This document shows, piece by piece, positions 23,781 through 34,712 of a stretch of 64,000 bases of DNA. The number at the start of each line of letters is the position of its first letter. The stretch's first letter is position 1. Source of the DNA: Anisus vortex (lineage: Eukaryota > Mollusca > Gastropoda > Planorbidae); the NCBI GenBank assembly GCA_949126835.1, contig OX421494.1:23272196-23336195 (forward strand). The letters are read 5' to 3'. A program made the translations under genes and the position numbers. The notes below the pieces were generated by a model. It worked only from the letters and a program-made list of their open reading frames with translations. It ran no database searches and was not told the origin of the DNA.

Positions 23781-24879
23781 GCAAGATAAGTCTGTGAGTA
23801 CAGAAGTCAAAATTTGAGCATCAACACCTTAACAATAACATAGTTGGAGAGTAAATCCCTTTGTACTTAGTGATAACCGTCGCACAGACAACCGTACAGA
23901 CATCCGACTTACATCAGACACACTGACACAAATCCTACAGCAGAGACGCATTTGTTGTTGTTATTATCAACGCATTCCAGACATCCATCAGCCAGACGTT
24001 ACACGGGACAGACATGCATCAGACAGATATTAGGCTGGGAGGAGGGGGAGGGGCGTCTCAGATGTACGCCAGACAAATAGCAGGCAGACATAAGACAAGA
24101 CATGGGACATCCATCAATGCAAAGCAGGAAGTTAAGACGCGAACATCTCAGATCGGGCTATGGGGGATTGTAAGTTTTTTTTTTTAGTGGGAGACCATTC
24201 AGCTCACCATCTGTTTCACGCCGGATGTTTTACTCGCCCCACCAGGTCAATGCTGCGGTTATTTACATTGGCGGAGACACGCTTTTCAAACACCCCACCC
24301 CTACACATCCAAATTTCATAAACATTGATGGCCACACACACATAACACACACAGATAACACACACACACACACATAGACAAACAATACCAATAAAAGAAG
24401 TTCTCGGGATGACACATCGGCGCGGGAAATTGTCTGAGAGACACCCATTCCCCCATCCCATGACACCCTCTCCCCACACCATGTCACCCTCTCCCCATCC
24501 CATGTCATAATTGGGCCGGATCACACCAATGACACGTCAGATATTGTGAATAAAAGAAAGAAAAAGGAAATAAAAGAAAATCAGAGAAAGAAAGAAGATC
24601 AATACATCATCGGGAAGAATCCAGAAAGAGACAGAGCGAGAGAGAGAGAGAGAGAGAGAGTGTGAGAGAGAGAGAGAGAGAGAGATTGGTGTAGCCTGTT
24701 GGCTTGGAGAGGCATTGATTCTCAGGGGGAGCGGTCAGACAAGTGTGTATATGTGTCTGAGCGGAGAGAGAGAGGAAGATGGCGGGGGAGGGGGGGAAGG
24801 GAGAGATTGGGGGAGGGAGGAAAGATAAAACGAAAAGTGTAAGAGAATCCCTTTTTAAATAACGCAATTAATGAACTTA

Positions 24880-24919
<40 letters not shown>

Positions 24920-25378
24920 AGAGTGAGAGAGAGAGAGTGTGTTATATATGAACTATATAAAGTAAAATCTAGATTTAAAAATAGCAAGCATTAACTTATA
25001 TCTCGTATGTTGCATGTGGTCTTAAAATAGAGCCTTCACTTGACATTCCCTAGGTACATGGTGGAAAATAGTTGAAATCTCGGTTAAACCCAGTATTCAG
25101 TTCTTGGTCCTCCTATGATGGACTTGTCAAAACGCGCATCCATGTTTAACAACTTCGCAGACAAAAACAACGACTTAAAAATGTCTTTTTTTTCGATCGG
25201 GTCTAAACAAACTATCCAGAGCATTTAGCCAGTGTTCTACTTTTTTTATCAGTCTTTGGTTGCCACCTGCTTTCATCAACAATATATGACTAAACGGTCA
25301 ATTTATACTGACTTGTTAAAATCAGATTTAAGAAAAGCAACCCACTATTCACCAAAATATGGTATATTAGTTACTGTT
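23781..25378. other. Microsatellite-rich intergenic DNA
   Basis: It contains degenerate CAGACAT words (about 23885-24110), a CA run near 24339-24376, and GA runs near 24637-24685 and 24885-24937. Frames over them are compositional. Confidence 0.6.
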
Positions 25379-25560
25379 CCAACATATATACATAGTTTTT
25401 AACTCTTTGAACTAATCATGTTTTAACCTATATACATAGTTTTTGACTTTTTCAACTAATCATGTTTTAACCTATATACATAGTTTTTGACTTTTTCAAC
25501 TAATCATGTTTTAACCTATATACATAGTTTTTAACTTTTCGCATTGTTCCTGTTCCAACC
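25379..25560. repeat. 44-bp tandem repeat, about four copies
   Basis: Units starting TAACCTATATACATAGTTTT recur every 44 bp; the two central copies are identical and the outer ones diverge. Confidence 0.9.
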
Positions 25561-25849
25561 TACGCATAACTACTAAACTTATAATCTCCAGAAAAGTAGG
25601 TCACCCAGATCACAGCCACATAAAACAGAGACAAAAAAAACAAACACCAATTACATGGCATTAATTATTGACTACATTGCCGATTGATTCAAACACTGGA
25701 TGTAATGAACCAGAAGTCTGAGACTTGAGGAGGTGAGGAAACGATGAGGTCATCAGGTCGTTTTGAAAAGAAAATAACCGAAAAGGGGCAGCATAGTCTA
25801 ATTTAACAGTATTGATATGATTACAACTGATTACCTTTTTTATACTCAG

Positions 25850-26223
25850 CAGTTCTCAAACGTTTCTCTTTCTGCAGTACCCATTGAATACCCTTTGAAT
25901 ATCCTTTGAATACCCTTTTCATGTATGAAATACCCCATTACGTTCCCAACCACTAGCACTAATCCCTCGAATCTATTGTGAAATATATGAACAAACCAAT
26001 TGTAAATTAATGTAATAGAAGTTTTACATTAATGTGCTTTTATTTTAGGTCTCACTTTTCACAAATAACATGTAATAGAACTAGAACTATTACCTCTTTA
26101 GCTTTTAGAAAACAAAAGTTATTCAATGTAGACGGTAATCTTTTTGCTTTCTGCTATAACCCATGATTTTAGTTTTGTGTTCCCTCCACTGGCCATCCGC
26201 GCACTACAGTTTGGGAACCCCTG
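25850..26223. mobile_element. hAT-like MITE, diverged
   Basis: The left end CAGTTCTCAAACGTTTC and right end CAGTTTGGGAACCCCTG are imperfect inverted repeats typical of hAT elements. No matching 8-bp flank was found, so boundaries are approximate. Confidence 0.55.
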
Positions 26224-26404
26224 ATTTAGATGATAACTGTGTAAATTATGATTCGTTTCATATCATTCAAGACAAGTTCGACATTACTTATATTATGGTT
26301 ACAGTGCAGTTAAATCTTTATTTACCCTTACATGGTATATCTTATCTTATACGTTTACAGTTTCCTTCTAGATTCTAGATGGAAGATCATTACGTCCACT
26401 AGGC

Positions 26405-26512
26405 CCAAAACTCCTGCAGGGCGGCAGAGGTCGGTCGGCGGCAGAGATAGAACCCGCGACGTGTTGGTTGACACTGACAGTCAGGTGAATTAACCGCAGG
26501 ACCAGCCGGCCT
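26405..26512 (-). repeat. tRNA-like SINE fragment, family C
   Basis: The minus strand reads AGGCCGGCTGGTCCTGCGGT, a spacer, then a B-box-like GCGGGTTCTATCTC. This is a different head from families A and B. Only one copy was seen. Confidence 0.45.
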
Positions 26513-27056
26513 CTTATAAATCAATATTAAATTATGACCTTCTAATTTGTTGCATAACTAGTTGTTGTTTTTTTGTTGTTTATTTTGGACTGCAGGTTGG
26601 TTTATTATTTATAAGATTATAATTGATTGTCTTTCCCTTCTAAATTATCATGGAACAATTTCCAATGGATCGTTACATTAGCATTGTCATAACGTTAAAC
26701 CTTAATTTAGAATTGAATTACAAGATGTAATCGTTCGCCACATGATGTTTTACGCTATCTGACGTTTTCTGTCTTATTTATAAACTGCGCTTTTCACTTG
26801 CACAATCACCATGGCAACGGGTAAATTGTGTTTAATTGGATGTTACTTGAACAAGAGAAACGAATTTGAAATTTGAAGAAAAAAAAGGAACGAGTCCGGT
26901 TGGATGCTATTTATAGATGCCACGTGATCATCACCAAAGCGAGAGAATGACAAACATAACAGCCAGACAAATATCCCATGACGAGGCTAATTTCCGGCTT
27001 TCGCTCTCCTCCCTTGTAAACAATGAAGGAAGTTGCAGGGCAATGTGTTGATCAAC
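26513..27056. other. Stretch upstream of a possible first exon
   Basis: AT-rich to about 26900, then a less AT-rich segment with CACGTG near 26921. A promoter here is possible but no core element stands out. Confidence 0.4.
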
Positions 27057-27107
27057 ATGGCTGACTCAATGCTGCGGATGCTGTTGAGACTGGCGCGCGC
27101 ATCCGAG
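27057..27107 (+). CDS. Candidate first coding exon, unidentified gene
   Basis: ATG in the context CAACATGG opens 17 codons (MADSMLRMLLRLARASE), ending exactly at GAG followed by GTAAGG, a near-consensus splice donor, in phase 0. Local GC and CpG content rise here compared with the AT-rich surroundings. The hydrophobic, Arg-containing start could be a mitochondrial-type leader or simply part of a longer N-terminus. I could not find the next exon and do not recognise the peptide. Without transcript evidence the exon could be chance. Confidence 0.35.
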
Positions 27108-27542
27108 GTAAGGTAGGCCCCCACGATGACAGCTAGAGGGGGGACGGTCGGTCACGTGAGAGACAGGTAGTAAACCCTGACCCCACACGATGTTATAACG
27201 TTAAAACGGACTCAATCAGGTTGTATAATTAGGGCATCTTTCACGTGACTTGAATCCTGAAGTAAGCGGCTTAGCTACCAGGTCAGGTTGATACAGAATT
27301 TCGAACAGTAGACAATAGATTTATGAGTAACATTGAGACATTGAATTGAAGCAAAGGATCTTAAAGACACATGAAATTTTATATAAAGTCACAGCGTTTC
27401 TGTAGACCCAGCATACAAGCGGATTGAGTAGCTATCACAATATCCAGACATCGAACGGAGAAATATAAAAAAACAAAAAACAAACACAGAAAGATCTAAA
27501 ATACCTCCCCAAGCCGTTTCTAATAGGTATTGGACTCTAAAC

Positions 27543-27747
27543 CAAATGTCGGCAAACTACGGAACGCGTGGCAGACTTGGCACGCATAGCGGATTTCATT
27601 GGTCCGAGGAAAGCCCTCAAAAAGGCAATACAGTATCTTCTACAAGAAAATGAGTGCTAAAGCAGGATAATTTTTAGGTTGTTGGCACGCTGAATGAATT
27701 TGAAATCCTGCTTTGTCACACTATTATCAAAAGGTTGCAGACCTCCC
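27543..27747. mobile_element. Compact hAT MITE, 205 bp
   Basis: CTCTAAAC (27535-27542) and CTCTAGAC (27748-27755) flank it, a 7/8 match with central TA. The left end ATGTCGGCAAACTACGGAAC and the right end AAAGGTTGCAGACC match the two ends of the larger degenerate element at 9374-11333. Confidence 0.75.
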
Positions 27748-28134
27748 CTCTAGACAATTAGACTTCCCGCAGACCTTTAAACTAAACTGTTCAATTTGTA
27801 ATGGCTATACTAAAATGAATTAGACCCTCACACAAAATAAGGCATGTAGTGTGTGGTCGCACATTAGGTCACTCTACTAATAGCCCCTAACATCCCACTA
27901 TACAACAATATAAGCATTCCTCAGCACCCCATTCGCAACATAAAACTCTCATACACCATGTCTTATACCACCCAGTTCAAGTAATCAGACTATAGTTTCG
28001 ACCGTAATGCTTACCTTATTTCGTAGTCCTGTATCCATTAACCTTGTGACTGCCTTGTTAATGGGGGAAATGGTAGGGTATTTGGTCATCGGCCCACGAA
28101 AGTCTGAAACCAAAAGAAAAACCAATTTATATCT

Positions 28135-28232
28135 ATTTTGTTTTAGAAGGACTAGTTGGTTTATACAACAATATAATGGGAAGACTAGTTGGTTTATACA
28201 ACAATATAATAAAAGGACTAATTGATTTATAC
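28135..28232. repeat. 37-bp tandem repeat, about 2.7 copies
   Basis: Units starting GACTAGTTGGTTTATACAAC recur every 37 bp, the last copy diverged and partial. Confidence 0.8.
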
Positions 28233-28295
28233 AACATAATTATAATGTCAAACACAAGAGAGCACATATGGCTCAGTGGTAGGTTCAACAGATTT

Positions 28296-28330
28296 CTTTA
28301 AAAAAAATACAGGACACCTTTAGAAAATAT
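28296..28330. repeat. Left half of the split 20-bp array
   Basis: Positions 28309-28328 read close to one unit of the array that resumes at 39730, differing at two or three bases. It directly abuts the LINE tail at 28331. This marks the left edge of the LINE insertion. Confidence 0.7.
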
Positions 28331-28758
28331 GATGATGATGATGATGATGATTTATATAGCGCGCCTATCCATGGTATGTTAGCATGCTCAGTGCGCTCTG
28401 GTTCCACGTTTCGGCTGTGAATGTGCTATAAAAACAAAACAAAAAACTATAAGCTTAGTTGAAGAGGAAGGTCTTTAAACTTCTCTTGAATGATTCTTTT
28501 TTTTTCAGAATCCATCAATGTCTGAGGCAATTTATTCCATAAATAAGCCGCTGCTGACTCGAAAGAGCGTACACCAAATTATTTCTTTTTATGACCATCC
28601 ACACTGGGAACTTTGAGTAGTGACTGTGATGAAGAGCGCAGCCCCTTAGTGGACACATGCTTGGGAACAAGTTCTTGAAGATATTGAGGGGCCTTCCATA
28701 CAGCTATAGGCAAGTGACAGAATTTTATGGTCAATGCACTTGGTCACAGGGAGCCAGT
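28331..28758 (-). pseudogene. L2-like LINE, C-terminus and 3' tail
   Basis: Reading on the minus strand from 28758, the frame begins in the conserved HWLPV region, passes an early frame break, and then shows RSFESAAAYLWNKLPQTL, the usual C-terminal LINE motif, with one in-frame stop before it. The 3' UTR ends GCGCTATATAAAT followed by (CAT)n at 28331-28352. It is the distal part of the LINE whose body lies at 37435-39732; the LTR element separates them. Confidence 0.85.
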
Positions 28759-30087
28759 TGTTATGAAACGGAGATTCATAATAATTACCTCTTTAAAATT
28801 CTAGTATTAATAATTGCGAATCGCGAATCTAACGTTGGGAGAATAAATATTACTAAACATTTACACCGGAAGAGACGCTATTTTAAGAATCTTCTAGAAG
28901 CATTTTAATTCGATTTGTAAAGTCTCGTTAATAATCGATAAGAACGATACAACGTCATTTACCTTAAGTAATCGTGTTGTTTACAAAATATGCTTAAAAC
29001 AATTACGATACGCCCAAACTGTTAAACTATAAAAGGAACAACCGCGTTCAATCTATCCCTTTTTCGGCCTATCGCCTTTTCCAATACAGTTAGGCGTATG
29101 ACGCTGTCTGTTAATAAATCACTTCGTGCATGTGCTCTGAATTTGCCTTGTTTGCTCAACAACCTCAACCTCAGTATATTAATTCTAAATATCAGGTTTG
29201 GAATGTGTTTCTTATATATTTCAATTTATTATTTGGACAAGGATTCCATACATACACCTATTGAAATGCATGTTAAATGGATCTAAGCCATACTCTTGTT
29301 TTATATCAATTATGGAACTGTAGCCTATTGTACAAATATGTAAATATCAAGAATGGAAAAACAATCCAGTACGTTCAGTATTAAAGTTTAAAAGTATTTA
29401 CAACTGAACTCTTATCTCAGTCATTTCTTTGTGAACTATTTTACATGTGTGGTCTTAGGAACTATAATTACTGATAGTAATCCTATTATATACAAGACAA
29501 GTAAAATATACAACCAACTTGAGCTGATATAAATATTTACCAGGAAACAAGATGAATTACACTTATACACTATTGTTGCATAACAGATGTCAAAAGGATA
29601 TACAACTTTGGGCATACTCATACTCTAGACTATAACAACCATAATAACCACAACAACAGTAATTCAACTCATACTAAGTTCATGAGATAAACATCAACTA
29701 CTTACTAATTCTGTCAGAAGATGAACTGTTAATAAATATTTGAACATTGAAACAACAGCACAATTGAGCTGGAATTCATATTTATTAAGGGGGGCTCGGA
29801 GTCAAAATACAAGGATAACATTCTTAATACAGATTAGTATGTCATCTAAAATAAATATAATGGACAATATAATGAACTGACTTGATCAGGTATAATAAAT
29901 AAATTATAACTCGGCGGACATGAAAGTGTTGGATGACCACTAGTGTTTGCTGAAACAACATCTCATAGCTGATTAGGTAAGCCCATTACTTACATCGTTG
30001 ATGGTCAGTGGTGTTGAATACACGGACAGTAATTACGAGAACGAAATAACTGTTGGTTTCTGTTCGAAGGAATTGTGTCACGTAATA
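28759..30087 (+). repeat. 5' LTR, 1,329 bp
   Basis: It starts TGTTATGAAACGG and ends CGTCACGTAATA-like (GTGTCACGTAATA), i.e. TG...TA rather than the canonical TG...CA. Differences from the 3' LTR were seen at about 29482, 29944 and 29994. A TATA box lies at 29028-29035 and an AATAAA at 29113-29118. A purine run AAGGGGGG occurs near 29787. A 62-codon frame (29098-29286) is present in both LTRs but has no motif. Confidence 0.95.
29028..29035 (+). promoter_or_regulatory. TATA box of the 5' LTR promoter
   Basis: TATAAAAG stands about 270 bp into the LTR. Pyrimidine-rich initiator-like sequence (TCAATCTATCCC) follows 20-30 bp downstream, so transcription probably starts near 29050-29058. The same box is at 36375-36382 in the 3' LTR. 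Confidence 0.65.
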
Positions 30088-30090
30088 AAA

Positions 30091-30108
30091 TGGTTAGCTC
30101 GTTCGTGA
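30091..30108 (+). promoter_or_regulatory. Possible primer binding site
   Basis: TGGTTAGCTCGTTCGTGA begins three bases after the LTR, the normal place for a tRNA-complementary site starting TGG. I could not match its complement to the 3' end of a standard tRNA, so the primer is undetermined. Confidence 0.4.
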
Positions 30109-30392
30109 TCTGTATGATGTATCTGATGTAAGAACTTTTTACAACCGTGTTATACATCTTGATTATACAAGTTAAATTTATCAGAATTTTGCTTGAAGGT
30201 TATGAACAGTATTCAATCTGCATTCAATCTGTATTGATTCATATCTCACAGATTCATAAATTATTTTTGATGTTAAATTGACTGTGATTAATTCACCATT
30301 ATAGTAATTTCAAGGACAATAACTAGTGAAATTTTATGGACTAAGTAAGTGGTAATCTTATCATCATTATTATATTAAATAATATTTTTAAT

Positions 30393-33300
30393 ATGGATAC
30401 AGAAGGTGCCAGTAATCTTACATTGGATCCAACAATTTTTACACTGACTGTTGATCAACTTAGCAGAATGTCTATGTCACAACTAAAAGACATTGCTAAA
30501 TCCTTGAGTATTAATATCACAGAATTAAGACCATCAAAAACTAAAATGATTAAAGAGATAACAGAAGGTTTAAAACAACAAGGTTCAACAATAGAGGAAG
30601 TAACTGCTAATAGTGGAAATGACTCGGAAGATGACTTGAATTTCTCAGATACCCAGAGAATAATGGGATATGCCAACCATGAATTTAATTCAGGTACATT
30701 AAGTGAAGAACTGAGGTTCAAACTTGAACTGAAGAAAATGGAAATAGAAATGGAAAGAGAAGATAGAAGATTGAAAATGGAAATGGAAGAGAAACGAATA
30801 GAATTGGAAAGAGAAAAGATAGCAAGTCTAGAAAGGATTGAAATAGCTAAGTCTCGCACCTCAAATAATTCAACTTCAAGCTCCATAATAGATCCTGAGT
30901 TGTATAAATTTAAAAAGCATATACCAACTCTAGATGACAACTTTGTGGAAGACTTCTTTATGATGTTTGAGCAAAATGCTATTGATTATCAATTCCCGGA
31001 AGGAAAGAAGGCTATTCTTTTACGCTCTGCGTTAAACAAGGGGAAAGCATTAGATGTAGTACTGAGTTTGACACAAGAGGAACTGTACGACTATGAGTTG
31101 ATTAAGAACAGGGTCTTGTTAAGTTTTGCTTTAACTCCGGAAAGGTACAGGAAAGTGTTTAGAGAATCGAAGAAGGAACATGAACAATCGCATGTAGATT
31201 TCTTGAGGCAAAAGAAGAAACATTTCGAAAGATGGGTCAGGTCTAAGAATGTAGACAAGGACTATGAGAAATTGGCAAATCTAATATTAATGGAGGAATT
31301 TAACAACCATGTTAGATCAGATGTCAGGATACACCTAGCAGACCGTAATATTGAACAAGTTGAAGAAGCCGCTGTGAAGGCAGACGAATATTTAGTAATT
31401 CATACCAGCAGTAGATTTTCTACCTTTGATAAAAATAAACAGAAAGATCAGGAATCAAAAATAGATAGGAAACAATCAAATCCAGTTGAGTATAATAAAA
31501 ACAGGCACAAAGATCAGAGCAAAGAAAGTTTAATGAATTCCAAACCCGTTTGTAACCACTGTAAGAAAGTTGGTCATACAAGGGAAAAGTGTTTTCTATT
31601 GAACAAAAATATAGATAAGAAAAACAGTAAGGTTATTCTATCTTATGCAGCAGTGACTGAAAGGAAAAGTGGCAAGAATGTGAGTAAAGAGGTTAAATCA
31701 CAAACAAAGGAACTAGGTAATAGTACAAATGAACTGTCTAGAAACCAGTATCCAAATAAATTGAAGCCAGGAAAAGTTTCCACAGTGACAACCATGGTAT
31801 TCAATAATTCAAATCTGAGTTGTGATAAGAACACTACAGATGAAATATTAGTGAGTGAAAAACCTACCTCTCACAAAGAAAACTTGGACAAAAGTCAAGA
31901 AGCTACTATGAAGCCAAGTAATTGTTTACCTTTCATTAATGAGGGTATAGTGTCATCAAATATAAACGGTGTCACTAAAGAAAAGAGAATAAAGATACTT
32001 CGCGACACAGGAGCTGAGGTCTCTCTCTTATTAAATAACACTGTACCAACGTCACAATTGACTTATACTGGGCAAGATGTTATTATACAAGGTGTGGTCA
32101 GGAAAGATGTAAAATGTCCTCTACATCAAGTTCAATTGAAGAGTGACTACTTCAATGGGACCATTGTTGTGGCTATTTGTAAAACTCTCCCACATGAAAA
32201 TATATCACTCATTTTGGGAAATGATATCGCTGGAAATGTTGTACATTCCATAACCAGTAATCAACAAAACCTTAAGAAAAGTGGATGCATAACTAAGCCA
32301 ATATGTATTGTCACTCGAGGTTCAGCCCAACAACAAACTAAGCCTGATAAAACCGAATTAAAACCAAAATCAGAACCAGAAGTTGACTTGAAGGCTACTT
32401 TTATGGCTGAAATATTGAATGGTTTTTCAGATAAGACTTCAGAAAATGAAATGTCACCAAGACAATTATTGATACAGGAACAGGATAGAGATCAGGGGAT
32501 TGCTAACTTGAAAAGAAAAGCAATATCTGAAGAAGAAGCGGAAAAGAAAGGAGGTGGATACTTCATGAAAGAAGGTATACTAATGCAGAGGTGGAAAAGT
32601 AATCATGACGATTACAAAGACAGTAATCAAATAGTAGTGCCTGAGGTATATCGAAATGATATTCTACGTTTGGCTCATGATACGCCATACGCAGGTCATT
32701 TGGGAGTAAAGAAGACTTCTCAAAGGATTCTCCCATATTTCAATTGGCCTGGAATTCATCGCAATGTTACCCGCTACTGCAAGTCATGTAAAACATGCCA
32801 AATGGTAGGAAAGCCTAACCAGACCATTCCGGCAGCGCCACTGAAACCAATACCAGCCTTTTATGAACCGTTTAGCCATATAATGATAGATTGTGTGGGA
32901 CCCCTACCAAAAACCAAGGCGGGTCACCAATACTTGTTTACTATCATGTGCTCTTTAACCAGATATCCCGAAGCTATACCGTTACGATCAATCAATGCAG
33001 ATAAGATATCTGATTCGTTAATCGAATTTTTCTCCAGGTATGGTCTACCTAAGTCAATACAATCTGACCAAGGTACCAACTTTACCTCCAAGCTATTCAA
33101 CCAAGTTTTGAAGAAATTGAACATTAAGCACGTAACATCGACGGCTTATCACCCGCAAAGTCAAGGTGCCCTAGAGCGTTACCACCAGACTCTAAAGACT
33201 ATGCTCCGTGCATACTGCTTTGAAAACGAAAAAGACTGGGATCGTGGCATACCCTTTGCTCTTTTCGCTACAAGAGAAGCGGTGCAGGAATCACTTGGAT

Positions 33301-34712
33301 ATAGTCCTTTTGAGCTCGTGTTCGGACATTCGGTTCGGGGACCCTTAAGACTATTGCAGGAGACATTCTTAAGTTCTGATGAACCAGTTGGACTAGTGGC
33401 TTATGTGGAAAAATTCACTGATAGAATGTACAATGCTTTTAATCATGTAAAAGTTAATCTTTCACAGGCTCAACAGAAAATGAAGAGTTACTACGATGTC
33501 AAGGCCAAGACCAGATGCTTCCAACCAGGTGACCAAGTTCTCATGCTGACACAATTGGCAGGACAACCCATGAGTGCTAAGTACACAGGACCTTATGAGA
33601 TTTTAGAGAAAATAAGTAATTTAACTTATCTTGTAAAAACTCATGATAGAAGGAAGACACAAAGGTTGTGCCACATCAATATGCTAAAACCATATATTGT
33701 TAGAGATAAACAAACTGATATTAGGCCTATAACTATTGTTAAAACAGTAGAAAAAGAAATGCCAAAATTCAAAAAGCCTATTATAACTAGCAAACTTCAA
33801 AATACTGAAGCTATTAAGAACCTAAATGATAAGTTAGCACACCTAAACCAATGTGAGCGAACTTCTATCAAGGGCTTAGTTGATAACAATATGCAGTTAT
33901 TCAGTGATGTTCCTAACAAAACTAATTTAGTTGCTCATGATATCATTTTGAAGGATAATGCAAAACCTATAAAACAGCATCCTTATAGAGTTAATCCGAT
34001 ACAACTAGAACACATTAGGAAAGAAGTAGATTACATGCTTGAAAATGACCTAATTATTCCTAGTACAAGTGAATGGTCATCACCATGTGTATTGGTTCCA
34101 AAGTCTGATGGTTCCATACGTTTTTGTATAGATTACAGAAAAGTTAATCAGGTCACAAAACAAGATACATATCCTATCCCTAGGATTGATGACCTTATTG
34201 ACAGAGTAAGCAATGCTAAGTATGTAACTAAAATAGATTTGCTCACTGCTTATTTTCAAATACCTATGACTGATAAAGCACAGGAAATATCCACTTTCAT
34301 TACTCCTGATGGGACATATAAATTTAAAGTAATGCCATTCGGGTTATCCAATGCTCCATCAAGTTTTCAAAGGTTGATAAATAGTGTCATATCTGATGTT
34401 CCTCAATGTCATGCTTATCTAGATGATATAGTTGTATATAGTGATAGCTTTAATGAACATCTAAACCAACTAACATTACTATTTCAGAAACTTACCGAAG
34501 CTAAACTCACCATTAACTTGAACAAGTGTACCTTTTGTCGTGCAACCATTGAGTATTTAGGACATATCGTAGGTAGTGGTGCAGTAAAACCAGTAAATGC
34601 AAAGGTAAAGGCTATACAAGATTTTCCTACTCCTAAAACGCGTAAACAGCACGTAGTTATATTGGAATGGCAGGGTATTATAGAAGGTTCTGTAGGGATT
34701 TTTCAATTATAG
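30393..34712 (+). CDS. gag-pol: Gag-Pol polyprotein (Gag, protease, integrase, RT) of the LTR element
   Basis: A 1,439-residue frame from the first ATG after the leader. Residues 26-60 resemble a SAP motif (MSQLKDIAKSLSI, RPSKTKMIKEI). About 103-153 is a charged coiled coil. About 255-335 resembles a SCAN domain / capsid C-terminus (FERWV from 278, LILMEEFNNHV). C387, C390, H395 and C400 form a CX2CX4HX4C zinc knuckle. The protease has DTGAEVSLL from D538 and LILGND near 606. The integrase has H762, H769, C799, C802, then D833, D892 and E928 (35 residues between the last two) and a GPY module at 1066-1068. The reverse transcriptase has D1282 and YLDD at 1342-1345. The last residues (after about 1424) are off-frame: a one-base loss near 34664 shifts the remainder into the frame of 34667-35227. 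Gag and Pol share one frame with no stop between them. Confidence 0.95.
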   Translation: MDTEGASNLTLDPTIFTLTVDQLSRMSMSQLKDIAKSLSINITELRPSKTKMIKEITEGLKQQGSTIEEVTANSGNDSEDDLNFSDTQRIMGYANHEFNSGTLSEELRFKLELKKMEIEMEREDRRLKMEMEEKRIELEREKIASLERIEIAKSRTSNNSTSSSIIDPELYKFKKHIPTLDDNFVEDFFMMFEQNAIDYQFPEGKKAILLRSALNKGKALDVVLSLTQEELYDYELIKNRVLLSFALTPERYRKVFRESKKEHEQSHVDFLRQKKKHFERWVRSKNVDKDYEKLANLILMEEFNNHVRSDVRIHLADRNIEQVEEAAVKADEYLVIHTSSRFSTFDKNKQKDQESKIDRKQSNPVEYNKNRHKDQSKESLMNSKPVCNHCKKVGHTREKCFLLNKNIDKKNSKVILSYAAVTERKSGKNVSKEVKSQTKELGNSTNELSRNQYPNKLKPGKVSTVTTMVFNNSNLSCDKNTTDEILVSEKPTSHKENLDKSQEATMKPSNCLPFINEGIVSSNINGVTKEKRIKILRDTGAEVSLLLNNTVPTSQLTYTGQDVIIQGVVRKDVKCPLHQVQLKSDYFNGTIVVAICKTLPHENISLILGNDIAGNVVHSITSNQQNLKKSGCITKPICIVTRGSAQQQTKPDKTELKPKSEPEVDLKATFMAEILNGFSDKTSENEMSPRQLLIQEQDRDQGIANLKRKAISEEEAEKKGGGYFMKEGILMQRWKSNHDDYKDSNQIVVPEVYRNDILRLAHDTPYAGHLGVKKTSQRILPYFNWPGIHRNVTRYCKSCKTCQMVGKPNQTIPAAPLKPIPAFYEPFSHIMIDCVGPLPKTKAGHQYLFTIMCSLTRYPEAIPLRSINADKISDSLIEFFSRYGLPKSIQSDQGTNFTSKLFNQVLKKLNIKHVTSTAYHPQSQGALERYHQTLKTMLRAYCFENEKDWDRGIPFALFATREAVQESLGYSPFELVFGHSVRGPLRLLQETFLSSDEPVGLVAYVEKFTDRMYNAFNHVKVNLSQAQQKMKSYYDVKAKTRCFQPGDQVLMLTQLAGQPMSAKYTGPYEILEKISNLTYLVKTHDRRKTQRLCHINMLKPYIVRDKQTDIRPITIVKTVEKEMPKFKKPIITSKLQNTEAIKNLNDKLAHLNQCERTSIKGLVDNNMQLFSDVPNKTNLVAHDIILKDNAKPIKQHPYRVNPIQLEHIRKEVDYMLENDLIIPSTSEWSSPCVLVPKSDGSIRFCIDYRKVNQVTKQDTYPIPRIDDLIDRVSNAKYVTKIDLLTAYFQIPMTDKAQEISTFITPDGTYKFKVMPFGLSNAPSSFQRLINSVISDVPQCHAYLDDIVVYSDSFNEHLNQLTLLFQKLTEAKLTINLNKCTFCRATIEYLGHIVGSGAVKPVNAKVKAIQDFPTPKTRKQHVVILEWQGIIEGSVGIFQL

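Noticed and set aside
28262..28290. tRNA-like word GGCTCAGTGGTAGGTTCAA
   Set aside because: A and B boxes are not spaced as in a tRNA and no SINE body follows.
29098..29286. 62-codon frame identical in both LTRs (also 36445-36633)
   Set aside because: Identity follows from LTR duplication; there is no motif and it overlaps the region just after the probable transcription start.
34640..34712. Programmed frameshift between the two Pol frames
   Set aside because: The break lies inside a conserved RT segment rather than between domains, and no canonical slippery site was seen; mutation or sequencing error is simpler.
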